A stretch of DNA of 64,000 nt from Cytophagales bacterium (GCA_025359125.1 JANYHI010000046.1:62001-126000); one strand, 5' to 3'; shown: positions 12,564-22,223, numbered from the stretch's first letter. The notes: generated by a model from the letters alone, not told the origin. Numbers and translations are program-made.

Positions 12564-14510
12564 ATGAAGTTTAAAGGAAATATCTATAGCTCACTTTTTT
12601 TTAGCCTATTGCTAGTGATGGTGTTGTACACCATTAGCAGGATTGGGTTCTATTTCTTTAATGCTTCTTTTTTTTCGGACATGAACCTGAATCGGTTTTT
12701 AGTAATCCTGGCCGGAGGGCTGAGGTTTGATTTGGCAGCTACGCTTTACTCTAATTCACTATTTATTCTGTTGATGATCGTGCCTTTTACTTTTAGGTTT
12801 AAAGATTGGTATAAGAAAATAGCTGAATGGATATTTATTCTATTAAATACAATCGCCTTCGCCATCAATTCTGTAGATATTATTTACTACCGATTTACAC
12901 TCAGACGAACAACGCTTAGTGTGCTCCATCAATTTGAGAACGAAACAAATTTAGGTAAACTGCTCTTTAGTTTTGTATTTGACTATTGGTATGCTACTTT
13001 ATTTTTCATCCTTCTCGTTTTTTTACTGGTATACGGTTTCAGAAAAATAAAATATGATGGACCACAAATTCAAAAGCCACTACCTTTTTACGGATTCGGT
13101 TTGCTTGCATTTTTGATTGGTATTGGATTATTTATTGGTGGAGCCAGAGGAGGCTTTAGACAAAGTACACGGCCTATTACATTGAGCAATGCAGCCGCGT
13201 ATGCTAAACAACCTGAAGATGTAAATCTGGTACTCAATACTCCATTTGCGTTGATGCGTACAGCCAAAGCAAACGTAATTCAAAAGGTAAATTATTTTCA
13301 ATCAGAGGCAGAGCTAAAAAAATATTTTGATCCACTTCATCTGCCAGATACAACGACCGTTTTTCAATCGAAGAATGTGGTGGTAATTATTCTGGAAAGT
13401 TTTTCAAGGGAATTTATTGGCGCTTACAATAAAGACACAGCACCTGATTATAAAGGCTACACACCATTTTTAGATTCCCTTATTTCTGTTAGTAGTGCAT
13501 TTCAATATTCCATGGCCAACGGAAGAAAATCTATTGATGCCATGCCTTCGGTAATTTGCAGTATTCCTTCTATTGAAGTGCCTTTTGTGCTCTCGCATTT
13601 TTCTGGGAATAAAGTTAATAGTCTTCCTAATCTATTAAGAGAGAAAGGATATTACAGTGCATTCTTTCATGGTGCACCAAATGGCTCCATGGGCTTTGAT
13701 GCGTTTGCCAACCAAAGCGGATTCACCGATTATTTTGGAAAAGACGAATACAATAATAACAATGATTTTGACGGCATTTGGGGAATTTGGGATGAAAAGT
13801 TTTTGCAATTCTTTGCGCAAAAGATGAACGAATTTAAGCAACCGTTTTACACCACGTTGTTTACAGTTTCATCTCACCATCCTTATCAATTGCCGGAAGA
13901 ATATGAAGGCAAATTTGCTGGAGGCCCTAAGGACGTTCACAAGACTATTGAATATACAGACATGGCGGTGCGTAAATTTTTCAATAAGATTTCTCACATG
14001 CCGTGGTTTAAGAATACATTGTTTATTCTTACGGCCGATCATGCTTCTGCAGAAATCCAGTATCCTGTTTATAATACTGCATGGGGTTATTTTGCCATAC
14101 CGATAATCTTCTTCGAGCCGGGCAAAGGCAAAACGGAAATGAAGAAAGACATTATTCAGCAGGTAGATATTATGCCCACAATTCTCGGCCGTTTAGGTTA
14201 TGATAAATCGTATATAGCTTTTGGCCGTAATGTATTTGATAAAGAAGAACCTTTTGCGTTTAATTTTTTAAATAATACGTACCAAGCTTTTCGCGGAGAT
14301 TACCTCTTGCAATTTGATGGTTCAAAATCTATTGGACTTTATGATTTTAGGCAGGATCAGTTTTTGAAAAATAGCTTACTAGCTACCTTGCCCGACACCG
14401 TTGCCAGAATGGAATTGCGGTTAAAAGCATTTATACAGCAGTACAATAACCGAATGGTAGATAATGACCTTACCCGAGCGGGAAGTCAAATTAAAATTCT
14501 TAAAAAATAG
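12564..14510 (+). CDS. LtaS-like sulfatase-fold membrane enzyme (phosphoglycerol transferase type)
   Basis: The 648-residue protein has about five membrane helices in its first 210 residues and then an extracytoplasmic sulfatase/alkaline-phosphatase-fold domain. Catalytic features are visible: a metal-binding Glu near 277 (LESFSREF), the nucleophile Ser323 in NGRKSIDAMPS, HHPYQLP, and D492-H493 in TADHAS. This matches the lipoteichoic acid synthase-like group found in Gram-negatives, which transfers phosphoglycerol or phosphoethanolamine, or hydrolyses such lipids, at the periplasmic face. The substrate cannot be named; Bacteroidota do not make lipoteichoic acid. A longer form from ATG 12486 exists in frame, but it contains the promoter box and puts 26 odd residues before MKFKGNIYSSLFF. 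It converges on the YebC gene. Confidence 0.85.
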   Translation: MKFKGNIYSSLFFSLLLVMVLYTISRIGFYFFNASFFSDMNLNRFLVILAGGLRFDLAATLYSNSLFILLMIVPFTFRFKDWYKKIAEWIFILLNTIAFAINSVDIIYYRFTLRRTTLSVLHQFENETNLGKLLFSFVFDYWYATLFFILLVFLLVYGFRKIKYDGPQIQKPLPFYGFGLLAFLIGIGLFIGGARGGFRQSTRPITLSNAAAYAKQPEDVNLVLNTPFALMRTAKANVIQKVNYFQSEAELKKYFDPLHLPDTTTVFQSKNVVVIILESFSREFIGAYNKDTAPDYKGYTPFLDSLISVSSAFQYSMANGRKSIDAMPSVICSIPSIEVPFVLSHFSGNKVNSLPNLLREKGYYSAFFHGAPNGSMGFDAFANQSGFTDYFGKDEYNNNNDFDGIWGIWDEKFLQFFAQKMNEFKQPFYTTLFTVSSHHPYQLPEEYEGKFAGGPKDVHKTIEYTDMAVRKFFNKISHMPWFKNTLFILTADHASAEIQYPVYNTAWGYFAIPIIFFEPGKGKTEMKKDIIQQVDIMPTILGRLGYDKSYIAFGRNVFDKEEPFAFNFLNNTYQAFRGDYLLQFDGSKSIGLYDFRQDQFLKNSLLATLPDTVARMELRLKAFIQQYNNRMVDNDLTRAGSQIKILKK

Positions 14511-14524
14511 TTTACTTCACCCGC

Positions 14525-15232
14525 CTACGCCAAATTATGATATACGTTTTGCACATCATCATCGGCTTCTAAGGCTTCAATACATTTTAGCACTTCATCC
14601 TGTTCTGCTTCTGCCAATTCTTTGGTTGTATTAGGGATATATTGAAGTTCTGAACTTTTGGCCTCTAATTTTTTTGATTCCAAAAATTTTACCATGTGAC
14701 CAAACTCTGCAAACTTGGTGTAGACGATGGTCTCTTCTTCATCGCGCTGAATGTCTTCTGCACCCGCATCAATTAATTCTAATTCTAGTTCATCTAAATT
14801 AAGTTTAGCCGGCTCGAATTTAAAAACTCCTTTGCGTTCGAACATAAAAGCAACCGAGCCAGAGTTGCCCATTGTTCCATTATTTTTAGAAAACTGCAAG
14901 CGAATATTTGCCACCGTGCGAGTGGGGTTATCGGTTGCGCACTCAACTAATACAGGAATGCCGTGTGGTGCATAACCTTCGTAAATAATTTCTTGAAAAT
15001 CTTTTTCTTCTTTTGATGAAGCTCGTTTAATAGCGGCATCTACCCTGTCTTTAGGCATGTTAACTCCTTTGGCATTTCGCATTGCCATGCGGAGTTTCGG
15101 ATTATTATCGGGGTTGGGGCCGCTATTTTTCACTGCCATAGCAATGTCTTTACCAATTCGCGTAAAGGCTTTGGCCATTCTATCAAAGCGGGCGAACATG
15201 GTGTGTTTTCTTTTTTCAAATACGCGACCCAT
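14525..15232 (-). CDS. YebC/PmpR family transcription or translation factor
   Basis: The 235-residue protein is full length and shows the family core: FARFDRMAKAFTRIGKDIAMAVKNSGPNPDNNPKLRMAM, VNMPKDRVDAAIKRA, and IIYEGYAPHGIPVLVECATDN. YebC proteins were described as DNA-binding regulators, and more recent work on the family links them to ribosomes stalled on proline-rich stretches. The normal start MAGHSKW is replaced here by MGRVFEKRKHTMFARFD, a variant seen in Bacteroidota. The frame ends 14 bases from the convergent LtaS-like gene, with no terminator hairpin. Confidence 0.92.
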   Translation of the reverse strand: MGRVFEKRKHTMFARFDRMAKAFTRIGKDIAMAVKNSGPNPDNNPKLRMAMRNAKGVNMPKDRVDAAIKRASSKEEKDFQEIIYEGYAPHGIPVLVECATDNPTRTVANIRLQFSKNNGTMGNSGSVAFMFERKGVFKFEPAKLNLDELELELIDAGAEDIQRDEEETIVYTKFAEFGHMVKFLESKKLEAKSSELQYIPNTTKELAEAEQDEVLKCIEALEADDDVQNVYHNLA

Positions 15233-15306
15233 AGTTCTTTCTGGTTAGTAATTAGTTGTGCAAAAATAAGAGTAGAAACCGATTATTAAAACGATTCATT
15301 AGTCGA

Positions 15307-16167
15307 CTATAAATTGGTTGCATTAAATGTATCACCCTCATTTATATCTCCTGTTTGAAAACCTTTGGTAAACCATTTTACACGTTGTTTAGAAGTTCCG
15401 TGCGTAAAAGAATCGGGCGTTACCGTGCCTTGAAATTGTTTTTGCAAATGGTCGTCACCAATGGCGGTAGCTGCATTGATCGCTTCTTCAATATCACCCT
15501 CTTCAATAAATTCTTTTCCATCTTTGGCATAGTGCGCCCACACACCAGCCAGAAAATCGGCCTGCAGTTCTAGCTTAACAGAAAGCTTGTTGTATTCTTC
15601 TTCGCTTAGCTTACTTTGCATAGAATGCATTTTATCGGTAATGCCCAAAAGGTGTTGCACATGATGACCTACCTCGTGAGCGATTACATATGCCTGCGCG
15701 AAATCTCCTGGTGAATTTAGTTGAGTAGCCAACTCACGAAAGAAGCTCATATCTAAATAAACTTTTTCATCTTCACTGCAGTAAAATGGGCCTGATGAAG
15801 CAGAGGCCGATCCGCAGCCCGACTGTACCTGATCGGTGAATAATAGCAATTGCGGATTGCGATAATTTGGTTCTAGCTGATGCCACACATCTTCAGTAGA
15901 GGCCAGAATTACGGATACAAACTTTTTGGTTAGTTCATCCTCCGGTGAAGATTGAACAGGTCGTCCTTGTTCTGTTGCAGGATCAGTTGAAAGATTGGTC
16001 TGCTGAAGGAGAGACAAAGGATTTGTACCCGTTATCCAGCTAATCAACAACACAACTACAATTGTACCTATTCCTCCTTTCGAAAGTAGTCCACCCGGAA
16101 ATCCGCCACCACCACCGCCTCGTTGGTCGTTTACGTTATCGCTTTCTCTTCTGCCTAGCCATTTCAT
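15307..16167 (-). CDS. YpfJ/KPN_02809-type neutral zinc metallopeptidase
   Basis: The 286-residue protein begins MKWLGRRESDNVNDQRGGGGGGFPGG, the usual glycine-rich start of this family. One membrane helix follows (about 31-46, IGTIVVVLLISWITG), then a periplasmic catalytic domain with the zinc motif HEVGHHVQ near residue 162. Further family signatures are CGSASASSGPFYCSEDEKVYLD and the C-terminal QADFLAGVWAHYA and DPDSFTHGTSKQR-like segments. It is predicted to be a membrane-anchored zinc peptidase of unknown substrate. The upstream gap is filled with heptad repeats, so its promoter may lie within or beyond them. Confidence 0.92.
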   Translation of the reverse strand: MKWLGRRESDNVNDQRGGGGGGFPGGLLSKGGIGTIVVVLLISWITGTNPLSLLQQTNLSTDPATEQGRPVQSSPEDELTKKFVSVILASTEDVWHQLEPNYRNPQLLLFTDQVQSGCGSASASSGPFYCSEDEKVYLDMSFFRELATQLNSPGDFAQAYVIAHEVGHHVQHLLGITDKMHSMQSKLSEEEYNKLSVKLELQADFLAGVWAHYAKDGKEFIEEGDIEEAINAATAIGDDHLQKQFQGTVTPDSFTHGTSKQRVKWFTKGFQTGDINEGDTFNATNL

Positions 16168-16326
16168 AAGTTTAGAATTTAGAAGTTCGAATGTAGAGTT
16201 TAGAATACAGAATTTAGAATGTGGATGTTTGAATATAGGAGTTAGTAGATCAAGTAAAGGAAATTCGTAAAGTGAATAACGAAAGCATAATTCTATCTCC
16301 TGCCTCTCACTACTAACTTCTAATTT
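16168..16326. repeat. Heptad repeat array with an internal inverted repeat
   Basis: From 16168 the sequence steps in units of seven (aagttta, gaattta, gaagttc, gaatgta, gagttta, gaataca, gaattta). The block at 16231-16248 recurs inverted at 16309-16326 with 15 of 18 positions matching, including a perfect 9-base AGTTAGTAG/CTACTAACT. The gap holds no open reading frame of note. Confidence 0.6.
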
Positions 16327-16328
16327 CT

Positions 16329-17543
16329 CTAAAACGTCACACTCAATTCAATAAGTTCTTTTTTTCGCATCACCTTTACAGGTGCACTCTGTCCTTTTTC
16401 AAATTTGCCGAGTGCATTCATATAATCTTGAATGTCTTTGATGGTATGTTCTCCAATCTGCGTAATAATATCTCCGGTTAATACTCCTGCTTTTTGTGCC
16501 GGTTTCCCTTCGTTTACGCCATCTACTTTTAGCCCTACCACATCGCTTGTGTAGCTGGGCATGATACCGAGCGTAACTTTAAATGAACGGGCTGAACTCA
16601 TTGATTTATTTTTGGTAGTAAGAAATGTAAGCTTCGGCTGATCATTTAGTTTCTCAATTAGTTTAATGATCAATTGAAGAATTTCTTTTTCACCTTCTGC
16701 ATTTATTTTTTCTGTGTCGTCAGTTGGTTTGTGATAGTCGCTATGCGATCCTGTAAAGAAATGAAGCACCGGAATATTCTTTAAGTAAAAGGAGGTATGA
16801 TCGGATGGGCCAACTCCTGCCGAATCAGTTTTGATTTGAAGTTTATCAGATGAGAGATTTTTTAGCAAGGGCTCCCAAACAGCACTTGTGCCAGTGCCAC
16901 TGACGGCTAAAATTTTTGAAGCATCTAATCTACCCACCATATCCAAATTGATCATGTAATTAGTTTTCGAAAGGTCGATGGTAGGATTCTCGGAAAAATA
17001 TTTGGAGCCATACAAGCCAAGCTCTTCGCCACTGAAGCATATGAATAAAAAATTGTAAGGTTCTTTAATTTTATTTATTTGAAAATAACGAGCCAGCTCA
17101 ATCACACCTGCCACACCCGATGCATTATCATCTGCACCATTGTGAATTTTATTTTGAGGATTAGCATCTAACGAACTTCCTTGGTTTCCTAAACCTAAAT
17201 GATCGTAGTGCGCTCCGATTATAATGGTGTTCATCGCCTTATTATCAATGAAGCCAACAAGGTTGTAAGAAGTACCTTCCTCACCTGTTCCATGAACGCC
17301 TCCTTTGAATTTGAATTTTTGCATGTATTTATTTTTATCGCCTTTGGGCAACAATCCAATTTTTTCCCATTGCGATTGAATATAACTGATCGCTAATTTC
17401 TCTCCTGCTGTGCCGGTTCCTCTGCCTTCTAAAGAATCGCTGGCGAGAATAGCGATGTGTTTTTTAAGGCTGGCGGAATTAATTTGTGCCACCACAGAAA
17501 AGCCGATCAGGGTCAATAAAATCAAATGAATAGTCTTAATCAT
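16329..17543 (-). CDS. Secreted M28 aminopeptidase with C-terminal PDZ domain
   Basis: The 404-residue protein has a signal peptide (about 1-19, ending SVVAQ). A protease-associated-like N-terminal part is followed by the M28 zinc peptidase core: H112 in GAHYDHLG, D138 in NGADDNASG, E173-E174 in SGEELGLYGS, then NLDMVGR and GPSDHTSFY. A PDZ domain occupies roughly 315-404 (GLKVDGVNEGKPAQKAG, LTGDIITQIGEHTI). Enzymes of this layout remove N-terminal residues from peptides in the periplasm or outside the cell, with PDZ assisting substrate or partner binding. It points away from the universal stress protein gene and probably stands alone. Confidence 0.93.
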   Translation of the reverse strand: MIKTIHLILLTLIGFSVVAQINSASLKKHIAILASDSLEGRGTGTAGEKLAISYIQSQWEKIGLLPKGDKNKYMQKFKFKGGVHGTGEEGTSYNLVGFIDNKAMNTIIIGAHYDHLGLGNQGSSLDANPQNKIHNGADDNASGVAGVIELARYFQINKIKEPYNFLFICFSGEELGLYGSKYFSENPTIDLSKTNYMINLDMVGRLDASKILAVSGTGTSAVWEPLLKNLSSDKLQIKTDSAGVGPSDHTSFYLKNIPVLHFFTGSHSDYHKPTDDTEKINAEGEKEILQLIIKLIEKLNDQPKLTFLTTKNKSMSSARSFKVTLGIMPSYTSDVVGLKVDGVNEGKPAQKAGVLTGDIITQIGEHTIKDIQDYMNALGKFEKGQSAPVKVMRKKELIELSVTF

Positions 17544-17607
17544 AGGTAAAGCGCAATGGATTGGAAATTTACATTCTTAATCGCTTTTTTAGTGTACTTG
17601 AATGGTT

Positions 17608-17615
17608 TATTTTTG
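17608..17615 (+). promoter_or_regulatory. Candidate -7 promoter box for the usp gene
   Basis: TATTTTTG fits TAnnTTTG and ends 17 bases before ATG 17633. Confidence 0.35.
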
Positions 17616-17632
17616 ATTTCTAGCTTTTCATT

Positions 17633-18463
17633 ATGGCAATACCCAAGCTTGTTTTGTTAACCGATTTCTCTGAGCTATCTAAAATTGCAATGCGATTTGC
17701 GATAAAAATGGCGGCACCCGTTAATGGAGAGTTTACTATTTTAAATATTATTCGATTTGAAGGCGTGCCTAAAGCAAACTTGCGCATGAAGCAAATTGAA
17801 AAATCGCTGATTCAAATTGCGGACGAGGAAGGACAAATGCTGATTGAAGAACTAAAAGCTGAGATAAAAGGATCTTATAAAATTGAATTTAAGGCAGTGC
17901 GCGCCCACACCGTGGCGGATATGGTAAAGCGTTACACCGAAAAAAACAAAACCAATATGGTGGTGATGGGTTCTCGCGGAGCAAGTGCTCTAAAGAAAGT
18001 TCGATTGGGTGGAACTACCGTTTCTGTTATTGATGATTGCCCAGTGCCGGTAATGGCAATACCAGAGTTTGCCAACTATAAAAACTTGGAGCATATCGTT
18101 TATGCATCAGATTTAAAAGAGACAAAAAATGAATTGGATTTAATTGTTGAGTTTGCTCAGATTTATGGATCAAGTGTTCACATGATTCACGTCATTCCAC
18201 ACCTGGATAAGAAAGTAGAGGCAGCAAAAGTGCAAGTTGAAGAGCTAATTAAAAAAATAAATTACGCTAAGCTGGATTTTAAAATTATTTTGGATGATGA
18301 TATTCCGGGTGCGATTGATAAGCATATAAAAGCAACAAAAGCAGATTTACTTACCACCTTTACTCATAAACTTAGCTTGGAAGAAAAACTTTTTGCGAAG
18401 AGTGTCACTAGAACGCTCGCCTATTTGGGATCAATTCCGCTATTGGCAATTAAGAGAAAGTGA
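17633..18463 (+). CDS. Tandem-domain universal stress protein
   Basis: The 276-residue protein contains two UspA-like domains. The first (about 1-143) is complete, with LLTDFSE at the start and the ATP-binding loop MGSRGASALKKVRLGGTTVSV. The second (about 148-276) keeps the fold (IVYASDLKE, MIHVIPHLD) but its nucleotide loop is degenerate, ending in TFTHKLSLEEKLFAKSVTRTL. This one-good, one-degenerate arrangement is common in Bacteroidota Usp proteins. It is cytoplasmic and presumably a stress-responsive nucleotide-binding protein. The 69-base gap after it contains a short run of AGTTTCC-AGTTTCA heptads. Confidence 0.92.
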   Translation: MAIPKLVLLTDFSELSKIAMRFAIKMAAPVNGEFTILNIIRFEGVPKANLRMKQIEKSLIQIADEEGQMLIEELKAEIKGSYKIEFKAVRAHTVADMVKRYTEKNKTNMVVMGSRGASALKKVRLGGTTVSVIDDCPVPVMAIPEFANYKNLEHIVYASDLKETKNELDLIVEFAQIYGSSVHMIHVIPHLDKKVEAAKVQVEELIKKINYAKLDFKIILDDDIPGAIDKHIKATKADLLTTFTHKLSLEEKLFAKSVTRTLAYLGSIPLLAIKRK

Positions 18464-18532
18464 TTGCTTCATAAGTTTCCAGTTTCAGGTTGCGGGTATT
18501 GATTGGTCACAGGCTTGTAACTAGAAAACCAT

Positions 18533-19072
18533 TTACCTCTTCTTCACAACCCAATAACGATATCCCGTCAGCCCGACAATCGCCAGACAGCAAAAGATCA
18601 CAAACAATTTCTCGGCATCGAGCCAATCAATAGGGCGGTCTTCTAGTTTTGGATCTGTGATTACACTATGCAAAATCATAGGTACAATGGCGAAGTAAGA
18701 CAGATAGTGAAGTGCTCGCCACACAGGTAATTTCATTTGCTCTTTAAAGTAAGAGCTGATCACAACAATTCCTAGTAAGTAAAACGCCACGGAGCCAAAT
18801 GTATTGGCAACCGGCTGGTGTTGTGTCCATGCGGGTAAAAGTAAATCAGTCCAAGTAAAACCAGATTTAGGATCTAAAGGAATTAAAACAATGTGGAGTA
18901 AAATTGCTATTGCAGCCGAGTATCCGGTAAGCTTATGTAGCTGTAAGAAGCTAAGATTATAAGGTAACGGATATTGAGTGCTACCCCAGATACAAATGCC
19001 CACAAAAAAATTAGCGGCTAGGGCGGCCAACCCAATCATTCCTATAATTCCCGATGCTTCGATGGTTTCCAT
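18533..19072 (-). CDS. Ferric reductase-like transmembrane haem protein
   Basis: The 179-residue protein has four to five membrane helices. Paired histidines occur in LHKLTGY (about 46), LLHIVLI (about 60), RALHYLSYF (about 121) and LHSVI (about 134), the pattern of the ferric reductase-like b-haem domain. It lacks the FAD/NAD domain, so it resembles the YedZ/MsrQ-type haem subunit, although no MsrP partner is present here. It lies 42 bases downstream of asnS on the same strand and may be cotranscribed. Likely role: transmembrane electron transfer in the inner membrane. Confidence 0.72.
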   Translation of the reverse strand: METIEASGIIGMIGLAALAANFFVGICIWGSTQYPLPYNLSFLQLHKLTGYSAAIAILLHIVLIPLDPKSGFTWTDLLLPAWTQHQPVANTFGSVAFYLLGIVVISSYFKEQMKLPVWRALHYLSYFAIVPMILHSVITDPKLEDRPIDWLDAEKLFVIFCCLAIVGLTGYRYWVVKKR

Positions 19073-19114
19073 TAGTGGTAAAAGTGGTGATGTATTTACT
19101 CCTAAATTCTCTTT

Positions 19115-20548
19115 TTAAAACTCTGCACTCTTAGGGAAACGAGGAAATGGAATTACATCGCGAATGTTAGTCATGCCGGTAACAAATAAAATCAATCGTT
19201 CGAAGCCAAGACCAAATCCGCTGTGTGGGGCGGTTCCGAATTTGCGAAGTTCCAGATACCACCACAGATCTTTCTCTGGTAAATTTAATTCTTGAATTCT
19301 TTTCGCCAGGTTTTCATAGCGCTCTTCTCGTTGCGAGCCTCCAATAATTTCGCCAATGCCCGGAAACAAAACATCCATTGCAGCCACTGTTTTACCATCT
19401 TCATTCTGCCGCATGTAGAAGGATTTTATTTCTTTAGGATAGTTATAAAGAATTACAGGCTTTTTAAAATGCTTCTCTACCAAATAACGTTCGTGTTCCG
19501 ATTGCAAATCAGCGCCCCACTGATCAATTAAATATTGGAATTTCTTTTTCTTGTTAGGAGCTGAGTTTCTTAAAATATCAATTGCTTCTGTATAGGTTAG
19601 TCTTTGAAAATCATTTTCAACAACAAATTTTAAACGATCTAGCAAACTAAGTTCATTGCGTTGCTCTTGTGGTTTGGCGGCATCTTCTTCTTGCGCGCGC
19701 TTGTTCAAAAATTCTAAATCATCAGCACAGTGGGCAAGCGCATATTTAATTAGGTGTTGCAAAAGGTCGGTGGCCAATTGCATATTATCATTGATATCAT
19801 AAAATGCCATTTCAGGTTCTATCATCCAAAACTCAGCTAAGTGCCTTGCCGTATTTGAATTTTCTGCTCTAAAGGTGGGGCCAAATGTGTAAATATCTCC
19901 TAACGCCATGGCATAGGTTTCACCTTCTAGTTGCCCAGATACGGTGAGGTTTGTTTCTTTACCGAAGAAATCTTGCCTGTGGTCAATATGCCCATTTTCA
20001 TCAAGCGGTGGCTTGGTAGCATGTAGGGTTGTAACCCTGAACATATCGCCCGCACCCTCAGCATCCGATCCTGTTATAATAGGTGTGTGCACATAGTTAA
20101 ATCCTCTTTCGTTAAAAAATTGGTGAACAGCAAAAGCCATTGCATGCCTCACTCTCATTACTGCACTAATCGTATTGGTACGGCCACGTAAGTGAGCTAT
20201 TTCGCGAAGAAATTCTAGTGAATGTTTTTTAGGCTGAAGCGGAAATTTTTCGGGGTCGCTGTCGCCCAATATTTCAAGTTGGGTAACTTTCACTTCTACA
20301 GTTTGGCCTTTTCCCTGAGATGGAATTAATTCACCCAGTACTGCAACACAAGCACCCGTGGTAATTCGTTTTAAGATATCCTCAGTAAGAGAATTTAATC
20401 CAACAACCGCTTGCAAGTTTTGAATGGTAGAGCCATCATTTAAAGCAATAAACTGGTTATTACGAAAGGTGCGCACCCAGCCTTGCACTTTAACTTGTTG
20501 TCCGCCAGGGGTTGTTGTCAGTAACTCTTTGATTTTGATGCGCTTCAT
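19115..20548 (-). CDS. asnS: Asparaginyl-tRNA synthetase
   Basis: The 477-residue class IIb synthetase has an N-terminal OB-fold anticodon-binding domain ([21 protein letters not shown]) and a catalytic core. Motif 2 lies around [25 protein letters not shown], and motif 3 is [15 protein letters not shown] followed by [20 protein letters not shown] and the absence of an Asp-specific insertion distinguish it from AspRS. An internal insert with [19 protein letters not shown] fits the Bacteroidota form. ATG 20548 gives the normal start [10 protein letters not shown]; the longer frame from 20578 adds only [10 protein letters not shown]. It charges tRNA-Asn directly. Confidence 0.95.
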   Translation of the reverse strand: MKRIKIKELLTTTPGGQQVKVQGWVRTFRNNQFIALNDGSTIQNLQAVVGLNSLTEDILKRITTGACVAVLGELIPSQGKGQTVEVKVTQLEILGDSDPEKFPLQPKKHSLEFLREIAHLRGRTNTISAVMRVRHAMAFAVHQFFNERGFNYVHTPIITGSDAEGAGDMFRVTTLHATKPPLDENGHIDHRQDFFGKETNLTVSGQLEGETYAMALGDIYTFGPTFRAENSNTARHLAEFWMIEPEMAFYDINDNMQLATDLLQHLIKYALAHCADDLEFLNKRAQEEDAAKPQEQRNELSLLDRLKFVVENDFQRLTYTEAIDILRNSAPNKKKKFQYLIDQWGADLQSEHERYLVEKHFKKPVILYNYPKEIKSFYMRQNEDGKTVAAMDVLFPGIGEIIGGSQREERYENLAKRIQELNLPEKDLWWYLELRKFGTAPHSGFGLGFERLILFVTGMTNIRDVIPFPRFPKSAEF

Positions 20549-20580
20549 TTTTATTTTGGAATATAAAGCGTAAAACAAGG

Positions 20581-20604
20581 CATTTTGATTTTTTAATCAA
20601 AATG
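20581..20604. promoter_or_regulatory. Perfect palindrome between asnS and rpoN
   Basis: CATTTTGATT (20581-20590) and AATCAAAATG (20595-20604) form a perfect 10-bp inverted repeat around TTTT. It lies 33 bases upstream of the asnS start and about 100 bases upstream of rpoN, so it could be an operator for the divergent pair. It is not followed by a long T run on either strand and no gene ends nearby, so it is not a terminator. Confidence 0.4.
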
Positions 20605-20681
20605 TTGTTGAGGTATTCTCGATCAGGTCAATTACTTTTAACTATTCAATAGCTAACTGTTTCACAACCTCGCTATTTGAA

Positions 20682-20689
20682 TAACTTTG
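20682..20689 (+). promoter_or_regulatory. Candidate -7 promoter box for rpoN
   Basis: TAACTTTG fits TAnnTTTG. A GTTTC at 20659-20663 is a weak match to the -33 TTTG at a suitable distance. ATG 20705 follows 15 bases later. Confidence 0.45.
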
Positions 20690-20704
20690 TCTTATATTTT
20701 TAAT

Positions 20705-22204
20705 ATGCAGCGGCTCGGTCTCAATCAATCCCTACAGCAAAAACTGTCTCCACAGCAGATTCAGTTTATCAAGTTGTTGCAGGTGCCTACGGCCGAGCTG
20801 GAAAATCGCATTGAAGAAGAATTGGAGTTAAATCCTGTGCTAGAGGAAGGCGAAGAAGAGGAGCGACAGGATGACCCCCAATCGGAAGAATCTCCATCTG
20901 AGGAATCGCCCTCTGAGGAAACTCAAGAAAGCGAGACAACTCCTGAAGAAACTAATCCCAATGATGAGATTGACATCAACGACTACTTGCGCGATGATGA
21001 CTATACTAGTTACAAGACCCACAATGATGGAGACGATGACGATGATAAGGAAATGCCCATCGCTATGTCAACCTCATTGCACGAAACATTGATGACCCAG
21101 CTTGGGTTTCTGGGTTTGAAAGAGAGACAAAATATAATTGGGAAACAACTGGTTGGCAGTATTGAAGGCGATGGATACATTCGCAGAGAATTAGACTCTA
21201 TAGTAAACGATCTCGCTTTTTCGCAGGGTATTGAAACTTCTTTAGATGAAGTGGAAACGGTTTTAAGAATGATTCAATCTTTTGACCCTGCTGGTATTGC
21301 TGCCAGAAATTTGAAGGAATGTTTGCTCTTGCAGCTAGAGAGAATGGATGACGGACAAGATGTAGATGTAATTGTAGCCAAGCGCGTTTTACTAGAGTGC
21401 TATGAAGAGTTTACTAAGAAACACTATTCCAAGATTCTCAAAAAGTTGGATTTGGATGATGAAGATTTTATTAAAGATGCGATTGAGTTAATTGTAAGAC
21501 TTAATCCGAAGCCGGGAGGAGAAACAAACAGTAGTGGTGGCCCCACCAAAAATCAGTATGTAATTCCGGATTTTATTTTAGTTAATAATAATGGAAAACT
21601 CGAACTGTCGCTTAACTCTAGAAATGCTCCAGAGTTGAGAATTAGTCGCTCTTATTCTGATATGTTTAAGGCGTACGATAAAAGTGATAAGAAAGATAAA
21701 AAGTTGAAGGAGGCAGTATCGTTTGTGAAGCAGAAATTAGATGCTGCCAAATGGTTTATAGATGCCATTAAGCAACGGCAACACACATTGCTAAGAACCA
21801 TGCGCGCCATTGTAGACTTTCAATTCGAATATTTTTTAGATGGCGATGAGACCAAGTTAAGGCCGATGATCTTAAAAGATATTGCGCAATTGATTGGTAT
21901 GGATATTTCTACGGTAAGTCGTGTGGCAAGTAGTAAAACTATTCAAACTGATTTTGGAATTTATCCACTCAAGTATTTCTTCTCCGAAGGGATTGCCACC
22001 GATTCTGGTGAGGAGGTAAGTAGCCGCGAGGTAAAACAAATCATCAAAGATTTGATTGAAAGTGAAGATAAGAATAAACCATATCCGGATGATAAGCTGG
22101 AAGATTTGCTCAATGAAAAGGGTTACAATATTGCTAGGCGCACAGTTGCGAAGTATCGCGAGCAACTAAATATTCCGGTGGCCCGTTTGCGTAAAAAGAT
22201 GTAA
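20705..22204 (+). CDS. rpoN: RNA polymerase sigma-54 factor
   Basis: The 499-residue protein has all sigma-54 regions. Region I is glutamine-rich (MQRLGLNQSLQQKLSPQQ, then IQFIKLLQVP). Region II is very acidic (about 50-120, long Glu/Asp/Ser runs). The core-binding region follows (STSLHETLMTQLGF, FDPAGIAARNLKECLLLQL). The DNA-binding part has RPMILKDIAQLIGMDISTVSR, and the RpoN box ARRTVAKYRE sits near the C-terminus. It directs polymerase to -24/-12 promoters, which need AAA+ activators. ATG 20705 is chosen because the TTG at 20687 lies inside the -7 box. The next gene follows after 19 bases and is probably cotranscribed. Confidence 0.96.
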   Translation: MQRLGLNQSLQQKLSPQQIQFIKLLQVPTAELENRIEEELELNPVLEEGEEEERQDDPQSEESPSEESPSEETQESETTPEETNPNDEIDINDYLRDDDYTSYKTHNDGDDDDDKEMPIAMSTSLHETLMTQLGFLGLKERQNIIGKQLVGSIEGDGYIRRELDSIVNDLAFSQGIETSLDEVETVLRMIQSFDPAGIAARNLKECLLLQLERMDDGQDVDVIVAKRVLLECYEEFTKKHYSKILKKLDLDDEDFIKDAIELIVRLNPKPGGETNSSGGPTKNQYVIPDFILVNNNGKLELSLNSRNAPELRISRSYSDMFKAYDKSDKKDKKLKEAVSFVKQKLDAAKWFIDAIKQRQHTLLRTMRAIVDFQFEYFLDGDETKLRPMILKDIAQLIGMDISTVSRVASSKTIQTDFGIYPLKYFFSEGIATDSGEEVSSREVKQIIKDLIESEDKNKPYPDDKLEDLLNEKGYNIARRTVAKYREQLNIPVARLRKKM

Positions 22205-22223
22205 TTGATTTTGATAGTTGAGA

